This document shows positions 24,487-33,434 of a stretch of DNA of 64,000 nucleotides, one piece after another. Origin of the DNA: Adenanthera pavonina. Its lineage: Eukaryota; Streptophyta; Magnoliopsida; Fabales; Fabaceae. Below the pieces are notes generated by a model that saw only the letters and a program-made list of their open reading frames with translations, had not been told where the DNA came from and made no database searches. The translations under genes and the position numbers were made by a program. Positions within the stretch are counted from its first letter, which is position 1. Every line of letters starts with the position of its first letter. The stretch covers positions 7,132,501-7,196,500 of the forward strand of contig JAIVEN010000012.1 of the NCBI GenBank assembly GCA_026686845.1, written 5' to 3'.

Positions 24487-25031
24487 CAACATCACTTGAA
24501 GTTATGGGTAACGAATCAAACTTGTATATACTGAATCTCTGCTGAATTTTCTTCTCAAAAGCTTTTACCCTCTTAACTTCCAGACTTGCACCAAAACTTT
24601 CATATCTACTCCTTTCAAGAGAGTCATTTCATTGTAATCAATCTACTCTTCATCTGGAAGATAGATTTACTTGTGAGGGATATTCACAAGGGGATTGGGA
24701 AGCACACAGTGTAAGTGCTTGGAGAGTTTGAGAGAGCTCAAAAACAGAGCAAACTCGTGTACTGTGGCCTTTGCAAGAAGCCCATTGAAATTCTTGCTGT
24801 ATAGTGGATAAATCCCAAGAGGTGTCTTGGGGACTGGATGTAGATCAAGTGGAAGGACCGAACCAGGATAAATTACTGAGTCTTCTTCTCCCTATCTTTA
24901 CTTTTCAGCTTGCTCTGTTTTACGCATTGTTTTCATTATACTGTGATATCTTCACTTACTTCACTTTGTGCAGAAAAATTTCAATCTTCCCAATTCACCC
25001 CCCCTCTTGGGAAGTCAGCCTTGCTAACAAG

Positions 25032-25043
25032 TGGTATCAGAGC
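25032..25043 (+). other. Primer binding site of element B (initiator tRNA-Met)
   Basis: TGGTATCAGAGC two bases after the LTR end is complementary to the 3' end of plant initiator tRNA-Met, the usual minus-strand primer of plant Ty1/copia elements. Confidence 0.95.
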
Positions 25044-25084
25044 CCGGATTCCCATACAAAGGAACTCACAGTCCGGGAATTAAG

Positions 25085-26884
25085 ATGGCTGGCTTTGGAG
25101 AGAGTATACTCCCTGAAGGGAACAATACTAACAGACCACCAGGCTTCAGTGGAGAGCATTATGGGTACTGGAAAATGAGAATGCAGATCTACCTCCAATC
25201 AATTGATCTTGACATCTGGTCAGTCATTGAAAAAGGGGATTTCATTCCAATGGCTCTAACTGAAGATGGAGGACACAAAGAGAAGCTGGAAGCAGAATGG
25301 AATGATGAGGACAGAAGGAGAGTCCTACTGAATTTCAAAGCAAAACACTGTTTAGTCAGTGCCCTGAATCAAGATGAATTTTACAGAGTCTCGCAATGCA
25401 CCACTGCAAAAGAAATGTGGGATACTCTGCAGATTGCTCATGAAGGAATATCTGGAGTCAGGGAGAACAGACTGAACACGTGCATTGGGGAGTATGAGAG
25501 CTTTAGAATGGCTAAAGGAGAAACTGAAAAGGAGCTACAAAAGAGATTCACCCTTATTGTGAATTAACTCAAAAGCCTGGGAAAGGAATACACTCAGTCT
25601 GAGAAAGTAAGAAAAATACTCAGAGCTCTCCCTCTGGAATGGCAGCCCAAGGTAACAGCTATAGAAGAAGCCAGAGGAGAATCTATGACTTCTGTCACAG
25701 CTCTCTTTGGCAGCCTTGAGGAATATGAAGGAAAAATCAAAGCACTCAAGGAAGCTGGGATGGACAGGAAGAAGAAAGGCCTTGCCCTCAAAGCTGCCGA
25801 TGAAAAGGAAGAAGAATCTGATGAAGGAGATGATCTGGATGAAGAAACTCTGGCAATGATGGTTAGAAAATTCGGAAGATTATACAGCAAGAAGAAAAAC
25901 AAGAGATTCTTCAAGAAAGGAGCAGCTGGAGAAAGCAAGAAAGAGACAAAAGAACCTGTGACTTGCTATGAATGCAAGAAGCAGGGACACATAAAGTGGG
26001 ACTGCCCCCAATTCCTCAAGAAACAAGAAAAGGAAAAGAAAGCTGCTGATAAGGGAAAGAAGAAGAAGGCCTACATCTCATCTATATGGGGCAACAGCTC
26101 AGATGAGGAAGAAGAAGATGAGGATGAGATTGCCAACATTTGTCTGATGGCACTTGCTTCTGAAGAAGCCACACCCTCACACAGCAGTGATCAGGAAGAA
26201 GAGGTATATGAATCTGAACCTTCCTATTCTGAATTACTAGATGCATTTCATGAGCTTCATGATGAATTTATCAAAGTTGCTAAAGAACTAAAACTAGCAA
26301 AGAAAAGGATAATTAAGCTGGAGTCTCAAAGCATAGTTTCTGAAATTGCCTCTTTACCTCCGACTGAATCTGTCTGCTGCACCTCATGCACTGAACTCAA
26401 GCAAACTAATGATTATCTAGTTAAAAGCATGTCTAGGCTCACTAGAGGTAAAGATATGTTGTTTGCCTTGATGGGGAGCCAAAGAATATCACAAGGAAAA
26501 GCTGGTCTTGGCTATGATCCATGTGCAGTCAAGGAAAAGATCAGGAAGAAAAATCAGAATATGTATATGAGACATTTTGTGCATGCTAACAATAATAAAA
26601 AGGAAAATGATGCATCACCTCACATTGAAACATATGATCAACCCAGGCATGCTAAACAGAAGTATTATTTGCATTGTTTTCTTCCTACCACTCAATCTAG
26701 CAGTCCATTCATTACCTGTCATTTCTGTAACAAAAAGGGACATATTTCCAGTTCTTGTGCATTGAAGAAAAATGGGCTAGGCAGGAAAACTGAATGGGTT
26801 CCCAAAGTTGCCTCTGCATCTAGGGAATTACTCACTGACCGAAAAGGACCCAAGCAAATTTGGGTACCTAAAAGAAAAACATAA
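25085..26884 (+). CDS. gag: gag of element B, with one in-frame stop at codon 161
   Basis: Start chosen at MAGFGESILPEGNN (25085), the first family-conserved Met after the primer site. The frame runs 599 codons to TAA 26882-26884. The N-terminal part (PPGFSGEHYGYWKMRM) matches the DUF4219/UBN2 capsid type of copia Gag. There are two CCHC zinc knuckles: CYECKKQGHIKWDC (about residue 294) and CHFCNKKGHISSSC (about 545). A Lys/Glu-rich middle lies between, with a Lys/Arg-rich end (WVPKRKT). The frame is broken only by TAA at 25565-25567, where C and G have Gln (CAA); element K has TAG at the same codon. Pol follows in the -1 frame. Gag would form the cytoplasmic particle packaging element RNA. 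Confidence 0.9.
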
Positions 26885-26892
26885 ACTTTGTT

Positions 26893-29800
26893 TTGCAGGT
26901 CTGTCTCAAAGCTAAGAAAAGCAACAAATGGTATATAGACAGTGCCTGCTCAAGTCACATGACTGGTGATAAGGAGAAGTTCATCACCCTTAGAGACAAG
27001 AAAGGAGGAAAGGTGACCTTTGGAGGTGGCCAATATGGCGAAATCACTGGTATTGGAATTGTGGGCAAAAATCCAGAAACATCCATTGAAGAGGTGCTGT
27101 TTGTGATTGGCCTCAACCACAACTTGCTAAGCGTGAGTCAGACTTGTGACAAAGGAAACTGGGTGCTGTTTGACTCAAAGTTTTGCCTGGTCATCAGAAA
27201 AAGTGATCACAAAGTAATTCTCAAAGCTCAAAGGGATGGTAACTGTTACACTATTGACCTTGATGAACTTCCTCCCTTGGATTCTGTATGTTTGATTAGT
27301 CAGAATAATGACAGTTGGCTATGGCATAGGAGATTAGCTCATGTCAACATGAATCAATTGTCTAAACTGATTAAAAATGAGCTAGTAATTGGTCTTCCTA
27401 AAATATCTTTTGAAAAGGATAAAGAATGTGATGCATGCCTAAGAGGAAAACAAACCAAAGCATCCTTCAAATCTAACAATGTAATAACAACAACAAGACC
27501 ACTTGAATTGTTGCATATGGACTTAATTGGACCATCTAGAGTGAAAAGTCTTGGTGGTAATCTGTATGTGCTTGTAATTATAGATGATTACTCTAGATTC
27601 ACTTGGACATTGTTTCTTTCCTCTAAAAGTGATACCTTTGATGCATTTGTAACCTTAGCTAAGAAAGTGCAAAATGAGAAAGGTATTTCTATTGTGTCTA
27701 TCAGGTCAGACCATGGAGGAGAATTTGAAAATGCATACTTCCTGGAGTACTGCAATGAACATGGAATTGACCACAACTTCTCAGCACCAAGAACTCCTCA
27801 ACAAAATGGAGTGGTGGAAAGGAAGAACAGAACCATTGGAGAAATGGCAAGAGCGATGCTAAATGAGAAGGAACTCTCTCAAGTGTTCTGGGCTGATGCA
27901 GTGAATACAGCTAGTTACATCATAAACAGAGCCTACATCAGACCAATCCTTGGGAAGACCCCTTATGAGCTGTACAAAGGAAGAAAGCCAAATTTGTCAC
28001 ACCTCCATGTGTTCGGGTGCAAATGCTTCATTCACAACAATGGGAAAGAAAATCTGGGTAAGTTTGATGCCAAATCCGATGAAGGTATATTCTTGGGCTA
28101 TTCAAGTAGGAGTAAGGCTTATAGAGTTTATAATAAAAGATCAAATATAGTAGAAGAATCAGTGCATGTAGTTTTCATTGAAAATGAAGCTGTGTCAAAA
28201 CATGAAGATGATCTAACTATCAATTTTGAAAAACTGGGAATTTCTGACAAAAGTAAAACTGAACCTCCAAAGATATCTGAATCTATTGATATAGAGGAAG
28301 ATATCCAGGAGCAAGAGTTTAATGAAGAAAATATTGAAGAAACAACTCAAGAACTCCCTAGAGCTTGGAGATATCAAAGGAATAACCCTGTTGATCAAGT
28401 AATAGGGAATGTTCAAGAGAAAGTTAAAACCAGAAAACAGTTAAGGGATCAAATGCTCAACTGCGCTTTTATTTTTCAAATTGAACCTAAATGTGCTGAG
28501 GAAGCCTTAACTGATGATTACTGGATTCTAGCTATGCAAGATGAATTAAATCAGTTTGAAAGAAATCATGTTTTGAATTTAGTTCCCAGGCCCAAAAATC
28601 ATCCTATTATAGGTACCAAATGGGTTTTCAGAAATAAACTGGATGAATCTGGAACAATAATAAGAAATAAGGCTAGACTGGTTGCTAAAGGGTATAATCA
28701 GGAAGAAGGTATTGATTTTGAAGAAACCTTTGCACCAGTAGCTAGGCTAGAGGCTATAAGAATACTGCTAGCATATGCATGCATGAAAAATATTTTACTA
28801 TATCAAATGGATGTAAAGAGTGCCTTTTTAAATGGATATATCATGGAAGAAGTTTATGTAGATCAACCTCCTGGCTTTGAAGATTCTACTAAACCAAACT
28901 ATGTTTACAAGCTGAAGAAGGCTCTTTATGGTTTAAAACAAGCCCCTAGAGCATGGTATGAGAGGTTGAGCAATTTTCTAACTGAACAAGGGTTTAATAG
29001 AGGTAAAGTTGACACAACTTTATTCACTAAGAAAGAGAATAAAGATTTACTGATTGTTCAAATCTATGTTGATGATATTATTTTCGGTGCTACTAATGAA
29101 ACTCTCTGCAAGAAATTTTCTGAGTTAATGCAGGGAGAATTCGAGATGTCCATGATGGGTGAACTCAACTTCTTCCTTGGACTGCAAATCAGACAGCTTG
29201 ATGATGGCATCTTTCTCAGTCAATCGAAGTATCTGAAGGAGCTGCTAAAGAAGTTTGGGATGGAGAATGCCAAGCCAATGGGAACACCTTTGGCTACTGC
29301 AACCAAACTAGACATGGATGAGAATGGAAAGATGTTTGACATTACTCAGTACAGGAGAATGATTGGATCTCTATTGTATCTAACTGCCAGCAGACCTGAC
29401 ATTATGTTCAGTGTCTGCATGTGTGCAAGGTTCCAATCATGCCCCAAAGAATCCCATGCAACAGCTGTGAAAAGAATTTTTAGATATCTTATTGGAACAT
29501 CACAAATGGGTCTTTGGTATCCAAAAGGCAATGGAGAAGACCTCAAAGGATACACTGATGCTGATTTTGCAGGATCTAAAACTGACAGAAAAAGTACAAG
29601 TGGAACCTGTCAGTTCCTTGGAGGATCCCTAGTTTCATGGTTCAGCAAAAAGCAAAACAGTGTAGCCTTATCTACTACAGAAGCTGAGTATGTTGCAGCT
29701 GGAAGCTGTTGTGCCCAAGTCATCTGGATGAAACAGCAGCTTGAAGATCTTGAGATCAAAATAAAAGAGATACCAATCATGTGTGACAACCAAAGTGCTA

Positions 29801-30015
29801 TAAATATCACCAAGAATCCTATCATGCACTCAAGAACAAAGCATATTGAAGTAAGGCATCACTTCATAAGAGATCATGTTCTGAAAGGAGAAGTCAGATT
29901 GGAGTACATCCCAACAGAGGATCAAGTTGCTGATATACTCACAAAACCTCTGCCAGAAGACAGACTTTGTAAAATAAGGAGAGAATTGGGGATGGTAAAC
30001 CCCAATGAACTGTAA
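26893..30015 (+). CDS. pol: pol of element B: protease, integrase, reverse transcriptase, RNase H
   Basis: It has 1040 codons with no ATG at the front; the open frame begins at 26872, overlapping the end of gag by 13 bases in the -1 frame. Domains: protease (WYIDSACSSHM, active Asp about residue 16); GAG-pre-integrase zinc site (H145, H150, C179, C182); integrase core with D210, D273 and E309, a D62D35E spacing; RT with DVKSAFLNGY and the YVDD box at 725-728; RNase H with YTDADFAGS (about 887), STTEAEYVAA and DNQSAINI. It ends MVNPNEL. The polyprotein would be cut by its own protease, copy RNA to DNA in particles and insert it in the nucleus. All key residues are present. Confidence 0.97.
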   Translation: MQVCLKAKKSNKWYIDSACSSHMTGDKEKFITLRDKKGGKVTFGGGQYGEITGIGIVGKNPETSIEEVLFVIGLNHNLLSVSQTCDKGNWVLFDSKFCLVIRKSDHKVILKAQRDGNCYTIDLDELPPLDSVCLISQNNDSWLWHRRLAHVNMNQLSKLIKNELVIGLPKISFEKDKECDACLRGKQTKASFKSNNVITTTRPLELLHMDLIGPSRVKSLGGNLYVLVIIDDYSRFTWTLFLSSKSDTFDAFVTLAKKVQNEKGISIVSIRSDHGGEFENAYFLEYCNEHGIDHNFSAPRTPQQNGVVERKNRTIGEMARAMLNEKELSQVFWADAVNTASYIINRAYIRPILGKTPYELYKGRKPNLSHLHVFGCKCFIHNNGKENLGKFDAKSDEGIFLGYSSRSKAYRVYNKRSNIVEESVHVVFIENEAVSKHEDDLTINFEKLGISDKSKTEPPKISESIDIEEDIQEQEFNEENIEETTQELPRAWRYQRNNPVDQVIGNVQEKVKTRKQLRDQMLNCAFIFQIEPKCAEEALTDDYWILAMQDELNQFERNHVLNLVPRPKNHPIIGTKWVFRNKLDESGTIIRNKARLVAKGYNQEEGIDFEETFAPVARLEAIRILLAYACMKNILLYQMDVKSAFLNGYIMEEVYVDQPPGFEDSTKPNYVYKLKKALYGLKQAPRAWYERLSNFLTEQGFNRGKVDTTLFTKKENKDLLIVQIYVDDIIFGATNETLCKKFSELMQGEFEMSMMGELNFFLGLQIRQLDDGIFLSQSKYLKELLKKFGMENAKPMGTPLATATKLDMDENGKMFDITQYRRMIGSLLYLTASRPDIMFSVCMCARFQSCPKESHATAVKRIFRYLIGTSQMGLWYPKGNGEDLKGYTDADFAGSKTDRKSTSGTCQFLGGSLVSWFSKKQNSVALSTTEAEYVAAGSCCAQVIWMKQQLEDLEIKIKEIPIMCDNQSAINITKNPIMHSRTKHIEVRHHFIRDHVLKGEVRLEYIPTEDQVADILTKPLPEDRLCKIRRELGMVNPNEL

Positions 30016-31012
30016 GATGTTTTCATGCAATTCTGTCATTAAAATTTTCAATATCAGAATTAATTCTAACTTGAGCTTCGGAGTATGTTTAATCTAAGCT
30101 GCAGGTGCTCCCTGTGAAAATCAATGGCAATAAACTTGAAGAGTGGAGCACGTCAGAATGGAACAACCAAAAAGTGGAATGAATGATGTAAATCCTAAGT
30201 TTTGGATCCATTCTGTAAGTTTTTAAAGATGAAATTCGCATTTTACATGTATGTTAAACAGATTTTGCTTAATAAAATGTGCTTCTGACTTGGTCAATAT
30301 GGTCAACATTCGAATTTCAGTTCACTAACAGACGAACTTCGGCATGTTATGCCCTGGAACAGTTCTCTGTAATGCCTCGAAATTCGTCTGTTGACACTTG
30401 AAAGTTCGAATTTTCAAAATCAGAAATTTCAATATTATGGTTGTCCATCATTGCTGCACAATTTTTTATCTCCTAACATGCGAATGTTGGACAATCTTTA
30501 CATAGTTAGAAAATTCGAATTTTCAGTTCAATATTCATCTGTTGAAACATGTCCTACATGCTGAATTGTTAAAAGATGCAGCTCTGCCTGTTTAATTCGT
30601 TTGATGGATTGATTGTTTGATTGTTAACTGCCTTTCTCTATTCAACATTCGAACTTTGTTGGAACAAAATTCGTCTGTTGTCCTTGTATTGCTTGTTTCA
30701 AGCCACTGTCAGACGAACTTTCAAGATGAAAATTCGTCTGTCAGTAAGCTTTGCTGAACGGTTTAACTTGTAACTGCCCGAAGTTCGAATTTTGACCCCT
30801 CAAAATTCGTCTGTCAGACGGTTACACACGTTAAATGCTACGGTTTTCCTCAGAACAGACGCAGCCCTATCTGTAACCTCTCTGAATCCGTTCTGATTCT
30901 TTCTTAAATTCTCTTAACTCCTGTCCAAAAACCGTCATTCTTCACCAATTAAACCTCCATTCGCATCCTATAAACCCTTCCTTGTCAACATTTTGCTTCA
31001 TTCCACTGAAAA
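30016..31012 (+). other. pol-ORF3 spacer of element B with LTR-like motif array
   Basis: About 1 kb without a gene. From 30300 to 30830 it carries the LTR words: ATTCGAATTT (30308, 30513), CAGACGAACTT (30329, 30709), TTCGTCTG (30381, 30671, 30736, 30807) and AAGTTCGAATTTT (30781). ACGGTT words follow at 30760-30845. TATAAA lies at 30969-30974. The order array, ACGG words, TATA, start codon parallels the LTR promoter and suggests a separate ORF3 transcript. Confidence 0.7.
30969..30974 (+). promoter_or_regulatory. Candidate TATA box for ORF3
   Basis: TATAAA lies 44 bp before the ORF3 ATG. The same spacing (40-45 bp) holds in A (1741) and C (minus strand 20556), and K has TTTAAA at 62494. Conservation in a non-coding region suggests function, but the short distance would leave a leader of only about 15 bases. 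Confidence 0.45.
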
Positions 31013-33178
31013 ATGGCGAGAGTAAAGATCCCTGGAGCAGGACAAGCTGGAACTCGGCCAAAAAGAACTGCTAAATCCCAATATGCTACAAAAGAAGGAG
31101 AAAAATCCAAGAGAAAGGCCGAACCCAGTAAAGCTACCCCTTCTAAATGCCAGAAATCTTCTTCCAAGGCAGATTCTCAGAAAACTGGGCCTTCCTTTTC
31201 AAAATCTGCAGTCCCTTCGGGTGAAACTGCTGCTGTGGCTTCCTCCTCTTCTACACAATCTGGAGAATTTGAACTTACCACATTACCACTTTGGAGCACT
31301 CCTGAGATTCAAGAAGAGTTTTCTGCCAAGTTTTCAAGCAAAAAGGTAATCAAGCCTCACTGTGTAAATTTGGAGCAATTTTTGATATCCAACAACTTTG
31401 ATGCTGCATTATGGTTGATAAGATACAAAAACCTGTTGGAAATTGCTGAAAAATATGATGATGAAGTAGTGAAGACTTGGTATGCCTCTCTTCAATATAA
31501 CAGCAAGAAAAGGAAATGGGAGGTCACTTTAAGATCTAGGACCATCTGGCTTGCTGATGAGACAATCAATGAAGTTCTGGAAATCCCAGGACAAGATGGG
31601 CTGAAAATTGACATTACAGCCTCTGGATACATGGATGAGGCAAGCACAGAGGATGAAGAAGGAGGATCCTTCCTGAACTACAAAGAGAGCACTATCTTGG
31701 ACACCTTGTTCAGAAGAAGGGAAAACAGGCCAACTATAAATCTATTGAAGCCCACAGACCTAAGTGTACAAGTCAGAATCCTGCACTATATAGTGTCCAG
31801 GATCATATTCAACAAGGGTGGCAGCTTCAACTTGATAACAAGGGCAGAGGCTCATGTGATGACTGCTATCATTCATGGGAAGCTGATTAACATGGGTCAT
31901 ATCATCCTCCAGAGAATGATAAAAGCAAGGGATCAGAGGAAGGATTCCACACTCCCCTATGCTGCAATTATTTCAAGAATCCTGCAGCATGCTAGAATTC
32001 AACACATTGAAAAGGGGAAAGGGAAACTCACTGAGGCATTCAAAGAAGAGGAACTGCAAAGGATGGGTATTGAACGAGATGAAGGCAGATGGGTTGGAAA
32101 GGGAGCAGGGAAATCTGAAGATCTGTTCTTTGCTGCTGATGACTCCCTCCAACAAGAAGGCACCTCTGAGGCCCCTAGCAAATCTGTACCTCAGCCTTCT
32201 CAGCCAATCCCATCTCCCTCCAGGCCTACTCACCCTCCTGCCACTCCCTCCTCATGGGCCAAGCCAACAAAGGTCACTGAGTTGTTTGACAGTCTGTCAA
32301 CACTCATTCTCAGCATAAGAGATGAGCAAAATGCCAAATTTGCTCATCTACAAGATCAGATCCATCAGTTGGCTGTGAACATGAAGGTGGTGGCTGATGC
32401 TTATGAAGATATAAGGAATGCTATTCCTACCACTTCAGCTCCACCTCAGCCTGGTGTCCCTGAGCCTACTCTATCTCCAACTCCTGAGCCTCCAAGCCCC
32501 TTCGAGTTTGCCTCCTCTGACCATGATGGTGCTGGTGCAATGAGAACACCAAGTCCTGGTCCACCCTTGGACTATGGATTGGAAGAAGAAGAAGGACTTC
32601 AGCAGACAAGTCCTCATGAGCCCATGCAAGAAGTTGCTCAGGAATCAATTCTGTCCACTCAAGAATCTGAGCAAGTTGAAAAACTGGTGGCAGCCATTTC
32701 AAGCTCCTCCATGCAAGAAGATGTGAGCACTGAAGAAAGAAGCATTGTACCTGTTGCTGACTATGTTGCCATTGCTCACAATGCTTTACTGGAAGCTCAG
32801 AGGAAAAGGCTGGAAGAAATGTTTCCTCCTGCTAAACCAGCCTCCTCTTCTCTTGCTGCTTATGGGCTATCAGAAGAACAAAGGGCTCAACTAGCTCTTT
32901 CCAGACAGGCAATGCAGGAGCTGCTGGAAGTCTCTGACGAGGAACAAAGCACTGATCCCCCAGCTGAAATTCCTTTTGCTCCTGTGCCCCTTCGTGCTAT
33001 TCCTGTCTCTCAGATCCCTCCTCCGGCTGACTTTGTTGGCCTTCCTGATGATGCCAAAAAGGGGGAGAAGTCTGGGCAAACTGGAAAGACTGGGCAAACT
33101 GGAAAGACTGCTGCTAAGCAATCTGGAAAAGGAAAAAGGAAATCCTACAGCAAGAAGATCAAGACAAAGAAGAATTGA
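31013..33178 (+). CDS. ORF3 of element B, extra ORF after pol, unknown function
   Basis: 721 codons, intact. Residues 1-85 are Lys/Ser/Pro-rich (KSQYATKEGEKSKRKAEPSK). About 100-335 is a compact conserved core: VVKTWYASLQ at 152, TIWLADETINEVLEIPGQDG, then AHVMTAIIHGKLINMGHIIL near 280. This layout resembles the plant family named 'putative plant transposon protein' (PF20167), from memory and unsearched. A Pro/Ser linker follows, then a likely coiled coil (about 425-468, LSTLILSIRDEQNAKFAHL), an acidic Gln/Glu-rich part and a Lys-rich tail. I see no signal peptide, no 20-residue hydrophobic span and no CCHC. Sireviruses are often said to carry an env-like ORF here; this one does not look membrane-bound. 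Confidence 0.85.
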   Translation: MARVKIPGAGQAGTRPKRTAKSQYATKEGEKSKRKAEPSKATPSKCQKSSSKADSQKTGPSFSKSAVPSGETAAVASSSSTQSGEFELTTLPLWSTPEIQEEFSAKFSSKKVIKPHCVNLEQFLISNNFDAALWLIRYKNLLEIAEKYDDEVVKTWYASLQYNSKKRKWEVTLRSRTIWLADETINEVLEIPGQDGLKIDITASGYMDEASTEDEEGGSFLNYKESTILDTLFRRRENRPTINLLKPTDLSVQVRILHYIVSRIIFNKGGSFNLITRAEAHVMTAIIHGKLINMGHIILQRMIKARDQRKDSTLPYAAIISRILQHARIQHIEKGKGKLTEAFKEEELQRMGIERDEGRWVGKGAGKSEDLFFAADDSLQQEGTSEAPSKSVPQPSQPIPSPSRPTHPPATPSSWAKPTKVTELFDSLSTLILSIRDEQNAKFAHLQDQIHQLAVNMKVVADAYEDIRNAIPTTSAPPQPGVPEPTLSPTPEPPSPFEFASSDHDGAGAMRTPSPGPPLDYGLEEEEGLQQTSPHEPMQEVAQESILSTQESEQVEKLVAAISSSSMQEDVSTEERSIVPVADYVAIAHNALLEAQRKRLEEMFPPAKPASSSLAAYGLSEEQRAQLALSRQAMQELLEVSDEEQSTDPPAEIPFAPVPLRAIPVSQIPPPADFVGLPDDAKKGEKSGQTGKTGQTGKTAAKQSGKGKRKSYSKKIKTKKN

Positions 33179-33356
33179 TTGAAATTTCTTGTTGTACTTT
33201 GTATTAGTTTTGTTGTTTGGAATTTGTTGATTGGACTGTCTCTGTTGTTTGAACTTTGCCTTATTTAGCTCTGTATAAGTAACTTTTGTTTAAATGGATG
33301 AATTCCTTGTTGCAAAGTTTTGTGTCTTAATTCTGTTGATATCTTATGCATATGTT
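33179..33356 (+). other. 3' untranslated stretch after ORF3 of element B
   Basis: AT-rich and T-rich, without a gene. Only weakly alike in A (3962-4189), in contrast to the next 78 bp. Confidence 0.5.
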
Positions 33357-33434
33357 GAGGGGGAGCTTGTAAAAGCAAACCCAAGTACTAATCCAGTTTG
33401 TAAGTTGTTTTGTCATCATCAAAAAGGGGGAGAA
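33357..33434 (+). other. Double polypurine tract of element B
   Basis: GAGGGGGAG (33357-33365) and AAAAAGGGGGAGAA (33421-33434), the latter touching the 3' LTR. The interval between the tracts is nearly identical in A (one base differs) and close in C. Confidence 0.9.

Larger units (their letters stand above)
23169..25029 (+). repeat. 5' LTR of element B (1861 bp, double-unit type)
   Basis: TGTTGAATC... to ...CCTTGCTAACA. By eye it holds about a dozen TTCGAA palindromes, eight CAGACGAA and three TTCGTCTG between 23440 and 24360. A ~198-bp unit is present twice in tandem (23504-23899). AACGG words and TATAAATA follow at 24395-24486. The final T-rich and C-rich stretch (ATTCACCCCCCCTCTTGGG) precedes the LTR end, as in every copy here. 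Confidence 0.96.

Noticed and set aside
25594..25938. Antisense open frame across gag of B and similar antisense frames in pol
   Set aside because: They are shadows of the coding strand's A/G-rich codons and have no independent support.
26880..26900. Splice acceptor TTTTGCAG at the gag-pol junction joining the two frames
   Set aside because: Element K has GGTTGCAAG at this place, so the AG edge is not kept in all copies, although the frame offset is.
31013..33178. ORF3 as a retroviral-type envelope protein
   Set aside because: No signal peptide, hydrophobic fusion or membrane segment, and no cysteine-rich outer domain can be seen in the translation.
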